In this document: piece after piece, positions 1 through 8,245 of the stretch | How the letters are laid out: the number at the start of each line of letters is the position of its first letter | Numbering within the stretch: position 1 is the stretch's first letter | Assembly (NCBI GenBank): GCA_945881875.1 | Contig: CAMCVH010000003.1 | Span: 114,329 to 178,328, forward strand | Direction: 5' to 3' | From: Polynucleobacter meluiroseus | Lineage (GTDB): Bacteria; Pseudomonadota; Gammaproteobacteria; Burkholderiales; Burkholderiaceae | Length of the DNA: 64,000 nt | Translations under genes and position numbers: made by a program | The notes under the pieces: generated by a model | What the model saw: only the letters and a program-made list of their open reading frames with translations | What the model was told of the DNA's origin: nothing | The model's database searches: none

Positions 1-210
1 GGACTACTCAAGCGTCCTGATGAAAAATATGTCACTGAACGCGCTTATGACAATCCTAAATTTGTAGAGGACTTAGTCAGAGATATTGCTGTTGCTCTTC
101 ATCAAGAAAAAAATATTATTGCTTATGAAGTATCTTCAGAAAATTTTGAATCAATTCATAACCATTCTGCTTACGCCTGGCTTGCAAACGATAAAAGATT
201 GGCTCAATAA
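1..210 (+). CDS. folE2: GTP cyclohydrolase FolE2 (type IB), C-terminal part
   Basis: The reading frame is open from base 1 and encodes the last 69 residues of a protein whose start lies left of the window. Motifs [10 protein letters not shown] and [12 protein letters not shown] match the C-terminus of FolE2, which turns GTP into dihydroneopterin triphosphate, the first step of folate and pterin synthesis. The same orientation as the following lipid operon, 95 bp away, suggests possible co-regulation. FolE and cfa-type genes appear together in light-responsive regulons of some beta- and gammaproteobacteria. Identity rests on the C-terminal motif only. Confidence 0.85.
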   Translation, partial: GLLKRPDEKYVTERAYDNPKFVEDLVRDIAVALHQEKNIIAYEVSSENFESIHNHSAYAWLANDKRLAQ

Positions 211-227
211 CCTTTTTAATCATAAGA

Positions 228-284
228 CACAAAACTTTGAGTAGTATTTATCTCTCCGATGCTATTACTCAAGTTTATCTTGTG
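228..284. promoter_or_regulatory. Long imperfect inverted repeat between folE2 and the lipid operon
   Basis: The left arm at 228-246 and the right arm at 263-284 are near-complementary. The core TTGAGTA/TACTCAA is perfect and the outer CACAA/TTGTG also pairs. The loop is about 16 bases. No T-run follows, so an ordinary intrinsic terminator for folE2 is not obvious. It could be an operator for the downstream operon or a terminator-like hairpin. Confidence 0.45.
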
Positions 285-305
285 ATTTCCTCATACGGTC
301 CCTAA

Positions 306-1649
306 ATGAAAATAGCAATTATTGGCGCAGGCATTTCAGGACTTGGTTGCGCTCATGCTCTGAGCAAAATCCCTGAAATTGATTTAACTATTTATGAGGG
401 CGGCTCTCATATTGGTGGCCATAGCAACACGGTAGACATCACTGTTGATACAGCAACTGGACCCATTACTCATGGTATTGACACTGGGTTTTTAGTATTC
501 AATGAACGAACATACCCTCGATTAATTAGATTATTTGATGAATTGAATGTTCCAGTATCAAAGTCAGATATGTCATTTTCGGCATCCATTCCACAAATGG
601 GTAAAAGAAATATTGAGTGGGCGGGGACAAGTATTGATTCACTATTTGCCCAAAGAAAAAATCTACTCAAACCTTCTTTCTTAAAAATGGTTGCAGATGT
701 TGTTCGCTTTAATAAATTATGTACAAAAGTAGCCGTAGAAAATGAAACTGATGAATTAGAACTCTCCGTTGGTGAGTTTATTCAGAAATACCAATTTAGT
801 GAAGCATTTAGAGATTGGTATTTCCTACCAATGGTAGGTGCAATTTGGTCATGCTCAGTATCTCAAATGCTGTCTTTTCCAATTTCAACAATGATCAGGT
901 TTTGCTATAATCATGGCCTTATTCAAATTACCGATAGGCCACAATGGTTAACAGTCAATGGCGGATCAAGAGAATATGTGAATCGAATAGTTGATTCGAT
1001 TAGTTCAAGCGGTGGTCAATTCATTAGAGAATCAGTTGCAACTGTTTCAAGAAAAAATAACGAAATACAAATAAGTTCAAACATCGCAACACGAAATTTC
1101 GACCATGTTATTTTTGCAACGCATAGTGATCAAGCTCTCAAACTAATAAGTGATATTCATGAGCAAGAGCATGGCATATTGAGTTCCATAAAATATCAAA
1201 GTAATACAGTTATTCTTCATACTGATGAAAAATTTCTGCCTGAAAATAAAAAATGTTGGGCCGCCTGGAACTACACTTGTTCTTTAGCAGATAGTTCGAA
1301 CGCTCAACAAGTTTGTGTTAACTACTTGATTAATAAACTTCAACCACTACCAGCGGCATTGAATGAGCATGCAATTATTGTGAGCTTAAATCCAGTTATG
1401 GAACCTGCAAAAAATACAATTCACGCTGAAATTGAATACGCTCACCCAATTTTTGACCAAGCTGCAGTGGAAGCACAAGCAAACCTATCCTTGATACAGG
1501 GTCAAAGAAATACCTGGTTTTGTGGAGCATGGACAGGCTATGGCTTCCATGAAGATGGCTTACGTTCTGGAGAGCTAGTTGCAGAAGCTATTTCTGAAAT
1601 CATCCACCGTCCCGTACATAACAATTTAAAGCCATATGAGCTTAGCTAA
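306..1649 (+). CDS. FAD-dependent oxidoreductase (amine oxidase/desaturase type)
   Basis: This 447-residue flavoprotein opens with the dinucleotide-binding motif GAGISGLGCAHAL at residues 7-19 and an acidic residue ending the second strand (YEGG). The C-terminus has the usual flavin-closing segment (FCGAWTGYGFHEDGLRSG). It belongs to the NAD(P)-binding/amine-oxidase family always found beside DUF1365 and Cfa-like genes. Homologous clusters in other proteobacteria belong to singlet-oxygen or light regulons and take part in modifying unsaturated membrane acyl chains, including furan fatty acid synthesis. A similar role here is inference. The next gene overlaps it by 14 bp, so the two are translationally coupled. 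Confidence 0.85.
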   Translation: MKIAIIGAGISGLGCAHALSKIPEIDLTIYEGGSHIGGHSNTVDITVDTATGPITHGIDTGFLVFNERTYPRLIRLFDELNVPVSKSDMSFSASIPQMGKRNIEWAGTSIDSLFAQRKNLLKPSFLKMVADVVRFNKLCTKVAVENETDELELSVGEFIQKYQFSEAFRDWYFLPMVGAIWSCSVSQMLSFPISTMIRFCYNHGLIQITDRPQWLTVNGGSREYVNRIVDSISSSGGQFIRESVATVSRKNNEIQISSNIATRNFDHVIFATHSDQALKLISDIHEQEHGILSSIKYQSNTVILHTDEKFLPENKKCWAAWNYTCSLADSSNAQQVCVNYLINKLQPLPAALNEHAIIVSLNPVMEPAKNTIHAEIEYAHPIFDQAAVEAQANLSLIQGQRNTWFCGAWTGYGFHEDGLRSGELVAEAISEIIHRPVHNNLKPYELS

Positions 1650-2412
1650 GTTATGCTTTGGTGAGGTTAGGCACACCCGAGTAAAACCAGCTAAAAACTC
1701 ATTTAGCTACTCAGTTTTTTCATTGCGCATTCCCATGCGTGCCCGCAAAGAAGCAAAAGATGGTATTTCACAATGGGGTTTAGGTGACAACTCCGCATCA
1801 CTACTATCTTTTTACGATAAGGATCATGGTAGAGGCAGCGAGGACTCATTAAGCTGGGCTAATGAAATCATTGAGAGTTTTGGTATCAAAGATACAAATG
1901 GGGAAATATGGCTTCATACCTTCCCAAGAGTACTTGGCTACGTGTTCAATCCAGTCAGTTTTTGGTTTTTTGAAAATGAAAATGGTGATTTAAGAGCTGT
2001 TCTTGCTGAAGTGAACAATACATTTAGCGAGAGGCATTGTTATCTTTTAAATAATGAAGATGGTAGCCATCTCAATTGGGGCCAAACCCTTAAATCCACA
2101 AAAATATTCCATGTTTCACCTTTTTGCGATACCAAAGGCACCTACTTATTTAGGTTTTTTAGCCATAAATCAACACCATCACAACACGTTGCTCGAATTG
2201 AATACCACCTTGATGGCCCGGTTTTAATTACTAGTATTAATGGAATTGAAAAAAACATTACACTAGGCACCATAATTTGGTCAGCAATTCGTTATCCAGC
2301 TATGAGTTTTGGAGTAATTTTCAGAATTCATTGGCAAGCAATTAAATTATGGTTTAAAGGTGTTCCCTTTCATGCAAAACCGATACCACCAGCTTCAGAA
2401 GTGAGCAAATGA
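1636..2412 (+). CDS. DUF1365 family protein
   Basis: The 258-residue product matches the DUF1365 family: a conserved N-terminal segment (FGEVRHTRVKPAKNSFSYSVF), then FPRVLGYVFNPVSFWF near residues 95-110, then NNTFSERHCYLL. No biochemical function is established for the family. Its fixed place between an FAD oxidoreductase and a Cfa-like methyltransferase implies a role in the same acyl-chain modification. It overlaps the upstream gene by 14 bp and the downstream gene by 4 bp (ATGA), which marks a tightly coupled operon. No signal peptide is visible. Confidence 0.88.
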   Translation: MSLAKLCFGEVRHTRVKPAKNSFSYSVFSLRIPMRARKEAKDGISQWGLGDNSASLLSFYDKDHGRGSEDSLSWANEIIESFGIKDTNGEIWLHTFPRVLGYVFNPVSFWFFENENGDLRAVLAEVNNTFSERHCYLLNNEDGSHLNWGQTLKSTKIFHVSPFCDTKGTYLFRFFSHKSTPSQHVARIEYHLDGPVLITSINGIEKNITLGTIIWSAIRYPAMSFGVIFRIHWQAIKLWFKGVPFHAKPIPPASEVSK

Positions 2413-3629
2413 ATACCCAAGCAAATACATTGAGTGCACAAAATGAAAGTTATCCATGGCATGCTAGAGCCATACTTCAACTTTTGAGCAAATTACAGGC
2501 AGGCCAACTAACTCTTGTAACGCCGTCTGGTAAAAAACTTATTTTTAACAGTAATAACGATGGGGTTGCTGCTGAGATAATTATTCATGATTGGGCAGTT
2601 TGTAAGGCCTGTCTTAAATCTGGTGATATTGGTCTGGCAGAAACATATATTAGTGGTTATTGGGACTCTCCTGACGTTGAGTCTTTACTGCGACTTTTTT
2701 TAATCAACCGCCAAGTCATTGATAAAGCTATTTACGGAAGCTGGTTAGGAAAGCTTGGTTATCGTATCAAGCATTGGCTGCATAAAAACTCCAAAGAAGG
2801 TAGTAAAAAAAATATTCATGCCCACTATGACATAGGAAATTCATTTTATTCTTTGTGGCTTGATCCCAGTATGACTTATTCAAGCGCTGTCTTTGACCAT
2901 CAAAATTTATCTTTGCAAGATGCTCAAAAAGCCAAGTATGAAAAAATAATCACTTCCACGGGTGTTATCGCTGGAGAGCAATTACTTGAAATTGGTTGTG
3001 GTTGGGGTGGTCTCATGGAAACAGCTAAATCGAATAATATTGATATTGATTGTTTAACCATTTCCCAAGAACAAGCCTCTTATGCTCAAGAGAGATCAAA
3101 AAATCTTGATGCCACTTGTTCGAGTAAATCAAATATCCTTCTAAAAGATTATCGAGATCACGCCAAACAATATGATGGTGTGGCCTCAATTGAGATGTTT
3201 GAAGCTGTTGGCCAATCATATTGGCCAAGCTACTTTGAAATGATCTATAGGTGTCTTAAGCCCGGTAAAAAGGCTTGTATACAAAGTATTGTGATAGCAG
3301 AAGATCTATTTGATAAGTATCAAAGAAGTTCGGATTTTATTCAGCAATATGTGTTCCCAGGTGGAATGCTACCAACAACCTCACTATTCAAGGAATCTGC
3401 TGAAAAAGCTGGATTGATTGTTGAGTCTGTTTATTCATTTGGAGCAGACTATCAAAAAACTCTTCGGATGTGGCATGAAAAATTTAACGCCTCTCTTGAT
3501 CAAATTAAATTACAGGGTTTTGATGATAGGTTCATCAGATTATGGAATCTTTATTTAATGTATAGTGCCGCAGGCTTTGCTGAAAAGAGTACAGACGTTA
3601 TTCAGTTCACTTTAAGAAGGCCCTCTTAA
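2409..3629 (+). CDS. Cyclopropane-fatty-acyl-phospholipid synthase family methyltransferase
   Basis: This 406-residue SAM-dependent methyltransferase has the Cfa landmarks: HAHYDIGNSFYSLWLDPSMTYSSAVF (residues ~138-163), the SAM-binding glycine motif LLEIGCGWGG (~197-206) and the SIEMFEAVG active-site region. It would transfer a methyl or methylene group from S-adenosylmethionine to the double bond of membrane phospholipid acyl chains. Neighbours suggest it may be the UfaM-like member of a furan fatty acid route rather than housekeeping Cfa; this is inference. The ATG overlaps the DUF1365 stop by 4 bp. Confidence 0.9.
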   Translation: MNTQANTLSAQNESYPWHARAILQLLSKLQAGQLTLVTPSGKKLIFNSNNDGVAAEIIIHDWAVCKACLKSGDIGLAETYISGYWDSPDVESLLRLFLINRQVIDKAIYGSWLGKLGYRIKHWLHKNSKEGSKKNIHAHYDIGNSFYSLWLDPSMTYSSAVFDHQNLSLQDAQKAKYEKIITSTGVIAGEQLLEIGCGWGGLMETAKSNNIDIDCLTISQEQASYAQERSKNLDATCSSKSNILLKDYRDHAKQYDGVASIEMFEAVGQSYWPSYFEMIYRCLKPGKKACIQSIVIAEDLFDKYQRSSDFIQQYVFPGGMLPTTSLFKESAEKAGLIVESVYSFGADYQKTLRMWHEKFNASLDQIKLQGFDDRFIRLWNLYLMYSAAGFAEKSTDVIQFTLRRPS

Positions 3630-3630
3630 T

Positions 3631-4410
3631 ATGTCACTCAATCAAAAAATCAACAGCTTCCTTGGTAAAAAAGTTTGGGTTATTGGAGCCTCTAGCGGCA
3701 TTGGTCAAGCAACCGCTCACGCACTTTTAAAGTTAGGTGCAAAAGTAGCACTTAGCTCAAGGCGTACTTCGTCATTAGAAGAAATAAAGGCCGGTTATCC
3801 CAAACAAAATTCATTAGTCATTGGCTGCGATGTTTTAGATGAGGCTTCTTTAAAGAACGCCTATAAAACTATTAAAGATAGTTGGGGTGAACTTGATCTT
3901 CTTCTCTACGTTGCTGGTGTTTATGAACCGCTAAGAGCTGATGAATTTAGCTTAGAGAAAGCCAAAACAATTATTGCTACCAATGTCATTGGGCCTATGT
4001 CAGCATGCTCTGTTGTTTTACCTGATTTAATCCGTCAAAGAAATGGTGGGATTGGTATTGTTGGAAGTGTCGCTGGATATAGTGGACTTCCTAAAGCTCT
4101 AGCTTATGGCCCCAGCAAAGCGGCGATGATTAATTTTTGTGAAAACCTCTATTATGATTTAGCGCCTTTAGGTATCAATGTTTATATGATTAATCCGGGG
4201 TTTGTAGCTACTGAAGCAACTGCTAAAAATGATTTTCACATGCCAGCTCTTATTACAAGTGATGTGGCTGCAAAACATATTATTGATGGCATGATTGCCG
4301 GTGATTTTGATATTCATTTCCCTAAGCAGTTTTCTTTATTTCTAAAATTCTTAAGAATATTGCCCTATTCTATTTATTTCTTTTTATTAAAGAAATTTGT
4401 AAAAATCTAA
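3631..4410 (+). CDS. Short-chain dehydrogenase/reductase (SDR)
   Basis: A classical SDR of 259 residues. The cofactor motif GASSGIG lies near residues 19-25, NVIG near 113, the catalytic serine in GSVAGYSG, and the YGPSK Tyr/Lys pair around residue 160. A short hydrophobic C-terminus (PYSIYFFLLKKF) could associate with membrane. It starts one base after the methyltransferase stop and directly precedes an NTF2-like gene, so it is part of the same operon. The substrate is unknown; a lipid-derived carbonyl or alcohol is plausible from context. Confidence 0.85.
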   Translation: MSLNQKINSFLGKKVWVIGASSGIGQATAHALLKLGAKVALSSRRTSSLEEIKAGYPKQNSLVIGCDVLDEASLKNAYKTIKDSWGELDLLLYVAGVYEPLRADEFSLEKAKTIIATNVIGPMSACSVVLPDLIRQRNGGIGIVGSVAGYSGLPKALAYGPSKAAMINFCENLYYDLAPLGINVYMINPGFVATEATAKNDFHMPALITSDVAAKHIIDGMIAGDFDIHFPKQFSLFLKFLRILPYSIYFFLLKKFVKI

Positions 4411-4839
4411 ATGTTAGACAGTCCACTCATTAAAGAAATTATTAAACGTTTTGAGGGACTGAGTCTCGAGACAGTCGATCACTTAATTGATCTTTATTCT
4501 ACTGATGCCTTTTTTAAAGATCCCTTTAATGAAGTAAGTGGACGGCGCGACATCAAAAAAATATTTGTTCATATGTTTGAGCAGGTAGATCAACCAAAAT
4601 TTATTGTATTAACTGAGATCTCTAATTTAAATCAGGCATGTCTTACTTGGGAATTTCGCTTCAGATTCAAAAATGAATCTCATCAACAAGTAATTCGTGG
4701 CTGCTCATGGCTTACCATCAGCCATAACTTAATCACAGAGCACAGAGATTACTGGGATGCGGCTGAAGAGCTCTATGAAAAGCTTCCTTTAATAGGCTCA
4801 CTCATGCGCTTCTTAAAAAAGAAACTCCGCGCCAATTAA
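4411..4839 (+). CDS. SnoaL/NTF2-like protein
   Basis: This 142-residue protein has the NTF2-like cone-fold pattern: an N-terminal helix (LIDLYSTDAFFKDPFNEVSGR), the IFVHMFEQ stretch, and strands ending in ITEHRDYWDAAEELY. Such proteins often act as small-molecule isomerases, cyclases or binding partners. It is the last gene of the operon and begins immediately after the SDR stop codon. Homologues regularly close flavoprotein-DUF1365-Cfa operons. Its specific function is unknown. Confidence 0.75.
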   Translation: MLDSPLIKEIIKRFEGLSLETVDHLIDLYSTDAFFKDPFNEVSGRRDIKKIFVHMFEQVDQPKFIVLTEISNLNQACLTWEFRFRFKNESHQQVIRGCSWLTISHNLITEHRDYWDAAEELYEKLPLIGSLMRFLKKKLRAN

Positions 4840-4853
4840 ATCAGAGCGGAGTT
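4823..4853 (+). terminator. Hairpin at the end of the lipid operon
   Basis: An 8-bp perfect inverted repeat (AACTCCGC/GCGGAGTT) surrounds the stop codon of the SnoaL-like gene, with a 15-base loop. The following sequence is AT-rich but has no strong T-run, so termination would be weak or bidirectional with the converging dsbA gene. Confidence 0.45.
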
Positions 4854-4886
4854 ATTAATACTTAATGGCTATGGGCTAAATTCTAT

Positions 4887-5534
4887 TTATCGCTGCTCTT
4901 TTCGGGCCTTACTTACCAAGTGATCCATCGCTTCAATTGCTCTAGCTTTTGAACCAGCAGTAATAGATGGTGAAGTTATATATTTTCCCTGTATAGCGAC
5001 AGTTGGAACACCATCTATTCTATAAGCTTGTGCAATCTGGTTAGCTGCTCTAGCTTTAGATGTTACGGTAAATGATTTAAATGCTTTTAAGAAGGTTTCT
5101 CTTTCAATGCCCTGAGAAACAGCCCAATCAGCTATTTCAGGTTCCGTAAGGAGCTTTCTTTTACCAACATGCATAGTTTCCATGACCTTAGCATGCAGAT
5201 TTGATTTACCTAAACTCTCTAATGCATAAAAAAGCTGACTGTGCGGTAGTAAATCATCTCTAAAGGCCACTGGCACCTTTTTAACAGACACATCTTTTGC
5301 CTGGCGCTTAACCCAAGCGTCTAACTGTGGCTCGAAGTCATGACAATGAGGGCAGCCGTACCAAAAAAATTCAACCACCTCAATTTTCCCTTTAGCCTCT
5401 ACAGCTTGTGAGATAGGTAAAACACGGTAATCAAAACCCTCTTCTATAGGTCTTGTTTGGGCAGAAACTGCACCGATCAAACTAAAAAAAAATAGACTGA
5501 AGCTAATTTTTTTTATCGTGGCGTATAAATTCAT
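4887..5534 (-). CDS. dsbA: Thiol:disulfide interchange protein DsbA
   Basis: This periplasmic DsbA-type oxidase introduces disulfides into exported proteins. The active site WYGCPHCHDFEP holds the CPHC motif, and the cis-proline segment GVPTVAIQGKY is near the C-terminus. I chose the internal ATG at 5534 (215 residues) because it begins a good signal peptide (MNLYATIKK, hydrophobic core, cleavage after AVSA) and lies one base after the upstream SPOR gene. A longer frame to 5606 would overlap that gene by 71 bp and bury the signal peptide. Confidence 0.92.
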   Translation of the reverse strand: MNLYATIKKISFSLFFFSLIGAVSAQTRPIEEGFDYRVLPISQAVEAKGKIEVVEFFWYGCPHCHDFEPQLDAWVKRQAKDVSVKKVPVAFRDDLLPHSQLFYALESLGKSNLHAKVMETMHVGKRKLLTEPEIADWAVSQGIERETFLKAFKSFTVTSKARAANQIAQAYRIDGVPTVAIQGKYITSPSITAGSKARAIEAMDHLVSKARKEQR

Positions 5535-5535
5535 T

Positions 5536-6099
5536 TTAGTTGGCCTTATTAATACGAATAACAGTTGAATTAATTCCTGCGCCTTGCAACCTTGCCCTAA
5601 TTTCACGAACCTCTACCTGTCCAATGTAAGGCCCCACTCTCACCCTCCAAAGAGTTGCACCCTCGACTTCACGTTCGGATATCAGGGCTTCTAAACCTTG
5701 CATGGCTAAGCTTGCTTTTTGTCTTTGAGCCTCATCTTGATTTCTATAGGCTCCAGTTTGTAACCAATATTCAGGCCCTTGGGTTGCCTCTGCAATATTT
5801 GCTATTGGATCTTTTTTAGCAGACTCACTTGACAGCGGCACCTTGCTTTGAATGGCTCTATTCAAATTAGGACGATCCTCTACTTGAATCTCGCCTTCTT
5901 CAATAGCTTCAACGGCAACTGGCTTATTGGCTGACTCAGGAGCCCTTAAATTAAGCTTAGGCTCAGGAGCTCCTTTTTTTAAAACAACGGCAACCCCCAC
6001 CGCTATCGCTAACCCCAATAAGAGACCAAGTACAAAGCCCATTAGTGTTCCACCAGAGCTCTTGTTATGAAGTTGAATGTTTTGTCTGTTTTTTTCCAT
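5536..6099 (-). CDS. SPOR-domain membrane protein
   Basis: The 187-residue protein has a short cytoplasmic N-terminus, one glycine-rich transmembrane helix (about residues 20-41, FVLGLLLGLAIAVGVAVVL), a variable linker, and a C-terminal SPOR domain (YWLQTGAYRNQDEAQRQKASL to VRVGPYIGQ). SPOR domains bind denuded septal peptidoglycan and often mark division proteins of the FtsN type. It sits between argS and dsbA on the same strand, the usual arrangement in Burkholderiaceae. Confidence 0.85.
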   Translation of the reverse strand: MEKNRQNIQLHNKSSGGTLMGFVLGLLLGLAIAVGVAVVLKKGAPEPKLNLRAPESANKPVAVEAIEEGEIQVEDRPNLNRAIQSKVPLSSESAKKDPIANIAEATQGPEYWLQTGAYRNQDEAQRQKASLAMQGLEALISEREVEGATLWRVRVGPYIGQVEVREIRARLQGAGINSTVIRINKAN

Positions 6100-6116
6100 A
6101 AAGCTTATATTACCTC

Positions 6117-7877
6117 TTACATCTTATTAGGTGCAGAAACTCCTAAAATACCCAAGCCATTAGCAATGACTTGTTTGGTTGCAAAAAGCAAAGCCAACCT
6201 TGCCAAACGTATTTCTTCATCATCAACTAAAACTCGATCTGCATTATAAAAACTATGAAATTCGCTCGCTAGGTCTCGTAAATAGAAGGCTACCGCATGT
6301 GGAGCCATATCTTTTGATGCATCAGTTAATAGGTCAGGATATTCAGCTAAACGGCGCAACAAAGAATCAGATGCCACACTGGTCAAACAAGTTAATGAAG
6401 CTTTTGCCAACGCTTTCTCGTCACCCGCCCACTGTCGTAGTATTGAACAAATCCTGGCATGTGCATATTGCACGTAAAAAACTGGGTTTTCTTCATTTTG
6501 TTTGAGTGCAAGATCGACATCAAATACAAATTCAGTATCTGCCTTGCGAGAAATCAAGAAAAATCTAACTGCGTCACGTCCTCTTCGGATAGCATCAGCA
6601 AGTTCAGTCTCTGGAGTCGTTTGAGTGACGCCACCAGACCATTCAATTAAATCTCTTACGGTGACATAAGAGCCAGCGCGTTTTGAAATTTTGACCTCTT
6701 CACCACCCTTCATAACGGTAACCATTTTATGAAGTATGTACTGCGGGTAATCATTGGGAATATTCCACTGTCGTTTAGCAGCGACTCCTTGAATACCTGA
6801 TCTCACGCGTGCAATAGTGCCATGATGATCGCTTCCCTGAATATTAATGACATGCGTAAATCCTCGAGACCATTTACTTGCGTGATAAGCAACATCAGGG
6901 ACGAAGTATGTATAGCTGCCATCTGACTTACGCATCACCCGATCTTTATCATCCCCATCGTCTGTCGTCCTAAGCCAAAGAGCACCTTCAGACTCATAAG
7001 TTTTACCAACATCTCTAAGGTCAGAAACTACCGAGTCAACACCGCCGTCAGTATATAAAGATGATTCTAGGTAGTAACAATCAAATTTAACTCCAAATGA
7101 TTGCAAGTCCATATCTTGTTCACGTCTTAAGTAAGCAACAGCAAAGCGTTGAATAGCTTCCATATTTTCAACATCGCCATCACCTACTACTGGCTGCCCA
7201 TCTGCAGCCGCAACAGTTAATTTTGATTGGTAATCTCTAGCAATTTCTGCGATGTACTCACCGTTATATGCAAGTACAGGCCATTCTGCATCACCGGGCT
7301 TCAATCCTTTAGCTCTGGCTTGAACAGAAATAGCTAAATTCTGAATCTGAACGCCAGCATCGTTGTAATAAAACTCCCGATGAACTTGCAAACCCTGAGT
7401 TTGGAGTAAGCTCGATAAAACATCTCCCAATGCCGCCTGACGTCCATGCCCAACATGCAATGGCCCCGTAGGATTTGCAGATACAAACTCCACTAAAACT
7501 TTTTTATCATTGACTGGCTGCCGACCAAAACTTTCTGCTTCTGTAAAAATTGAATTAATAACATTAGTCTTTGCAACTTGCGTTAAGCGTAGATTAATAA
7601 ATCCAGGGCCAGCAACTTCAGCGGAAGCAAGTAAAGTTGAATAGTTATGTTGGGTTGCTAATTTAGCAACAAACTCTTGAGCCAAATCACGAGGATTAAC
7701 CTTCCAAGCCTTAGACAACTGCATGGCAATATTTGTTGCAATATCGCCGTGCTCTGCAACTTTAGGGCGTTCTAAATGAGCCAGAGGCAGAGGCTCTGAG
7801 ATACCTCGCTCACTAGCAAGCTCGCTCAGCGCCCCTTGCATTAAGTTAATAATTTGTTTTTTTAAGGCGGGAAGCAT
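6117..7877 (-). CDS. argS: Arginyl-tRNA synthetase
   Basis: This 586-residue class I synthetase charges tRNA-Arg. Visible signatures are the N-terminal Add1 domain, the HIGH motif variant in [18 protein letters not shown] (residues ~134-151), the KMSKS-like stretch [12 protein letters not shown], and the C-terminal DALR anticodon-binding domain ([16 protein letters not shown]). Length is normal for the family. It leads the argS-SPOR-dsbA run, with short spacing to the SPOR gene. Confidence 0.97.
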   Translation of the reverse strand: MLPALKKQIINLMQGALSELASERGISEPLPLAHLERPKVAEHGDIATNIAMQLSKAWKVNPRDLAQEFVAKLATQHNYSTLLASAEVAGPGFINLRLTQVAKTNVINSIFTEAESFGRQPVNDKKVLVEFVSANPTGPLHVGHGRQAALGDVLSSLLQTQGLQVHREFYYNDAGVQIQNLAISVQARAKGLKPGDAEWPVLAYNGEYIAEIARDYQSKLTVAAADGQPVVGDGDVENMEAIQRFAVAYLRREQDMDLQSFGVKFDCYYLESSLYTDGGVDSVVSDLRDVGKTYESEGALWLRTTDDGDDKDRVMRKSDGSYTYFVPDVAYHASKWSRGFTHVINIQGSDHHGTIARVRSGIQGVAAKRQWNIPNDYPQYILHKMVTVMKGGEEVKISKRAGSYVTVRDLIEWSGGVTQTTPETELADAIRRGRDAVRFFLISRKADTEFVFDVDLALKQNEENPVFYVQYAHARICSILRQWAGDEKALAKASLTCLTSVASDSLLRRLAEYPDLLTDASKDMAPHAVAFYLRDLASEFHSFYNADRVLVDDEEIRLARLALLFATKQVIANGLGILGVSAPNKM

Positions 7878-7921
7878 AAATGATATCTATTTAGTTATTG
7901 TTTTAATGTTAATCTAGAAAA

Positions 7922-8245
7922 ATGCTATATAAATTTCAATGTAAAAATTCTGCTGATGTTCTGATGTTGAGTGATCTTACCCAACTGATATTTAACGCTA
8001 TTGAGAGACCTTTAGAAAGTAAAGGTGTTTTTTTAGTTGAGCAATTAGAACCAGCAATTAAAAAGTTAGAAGCTACTATTGCACGCGATCTTGAACTTCG
8101 TAAGGTGCTTGAATCACAAGATTTAAAAGATGATCCAGAAATTAATGCTCTAAAAGCGGATCGCTTTGGACAAAGAGCATTTCCATTTATCCAATTACTC
8201 AAAGCTGCACTCGCTCACGAAGAAATGGTTATTTGGGGCGTTTAG
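7922..8245 (+). CDS. DUF1840 family protein
   Basis: A 107-residue cytosolic protein with the DUF1840 pattern: an N-terminal strand ([16 protein letters not shown]), then helices with conserved [21 protein letters not shown], ending [21 protein letters not shown]. No function is known for this family, which is largely betaproteobacterial. It is transcribed divergently from argS (44 bp apart) and its end overlaps the end of the convergent metH gene by 17 bp. Confidence 0.85.
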   Translation: MLYKFQCKNSADVLMLSDLTQLIFNAIERPLESKGVFLVEQLEPAIKKLEATIARDLELRKVLESQDLKDDPEINALKADRFGQRAFPFIQLLKAALAHEEMVIWGV

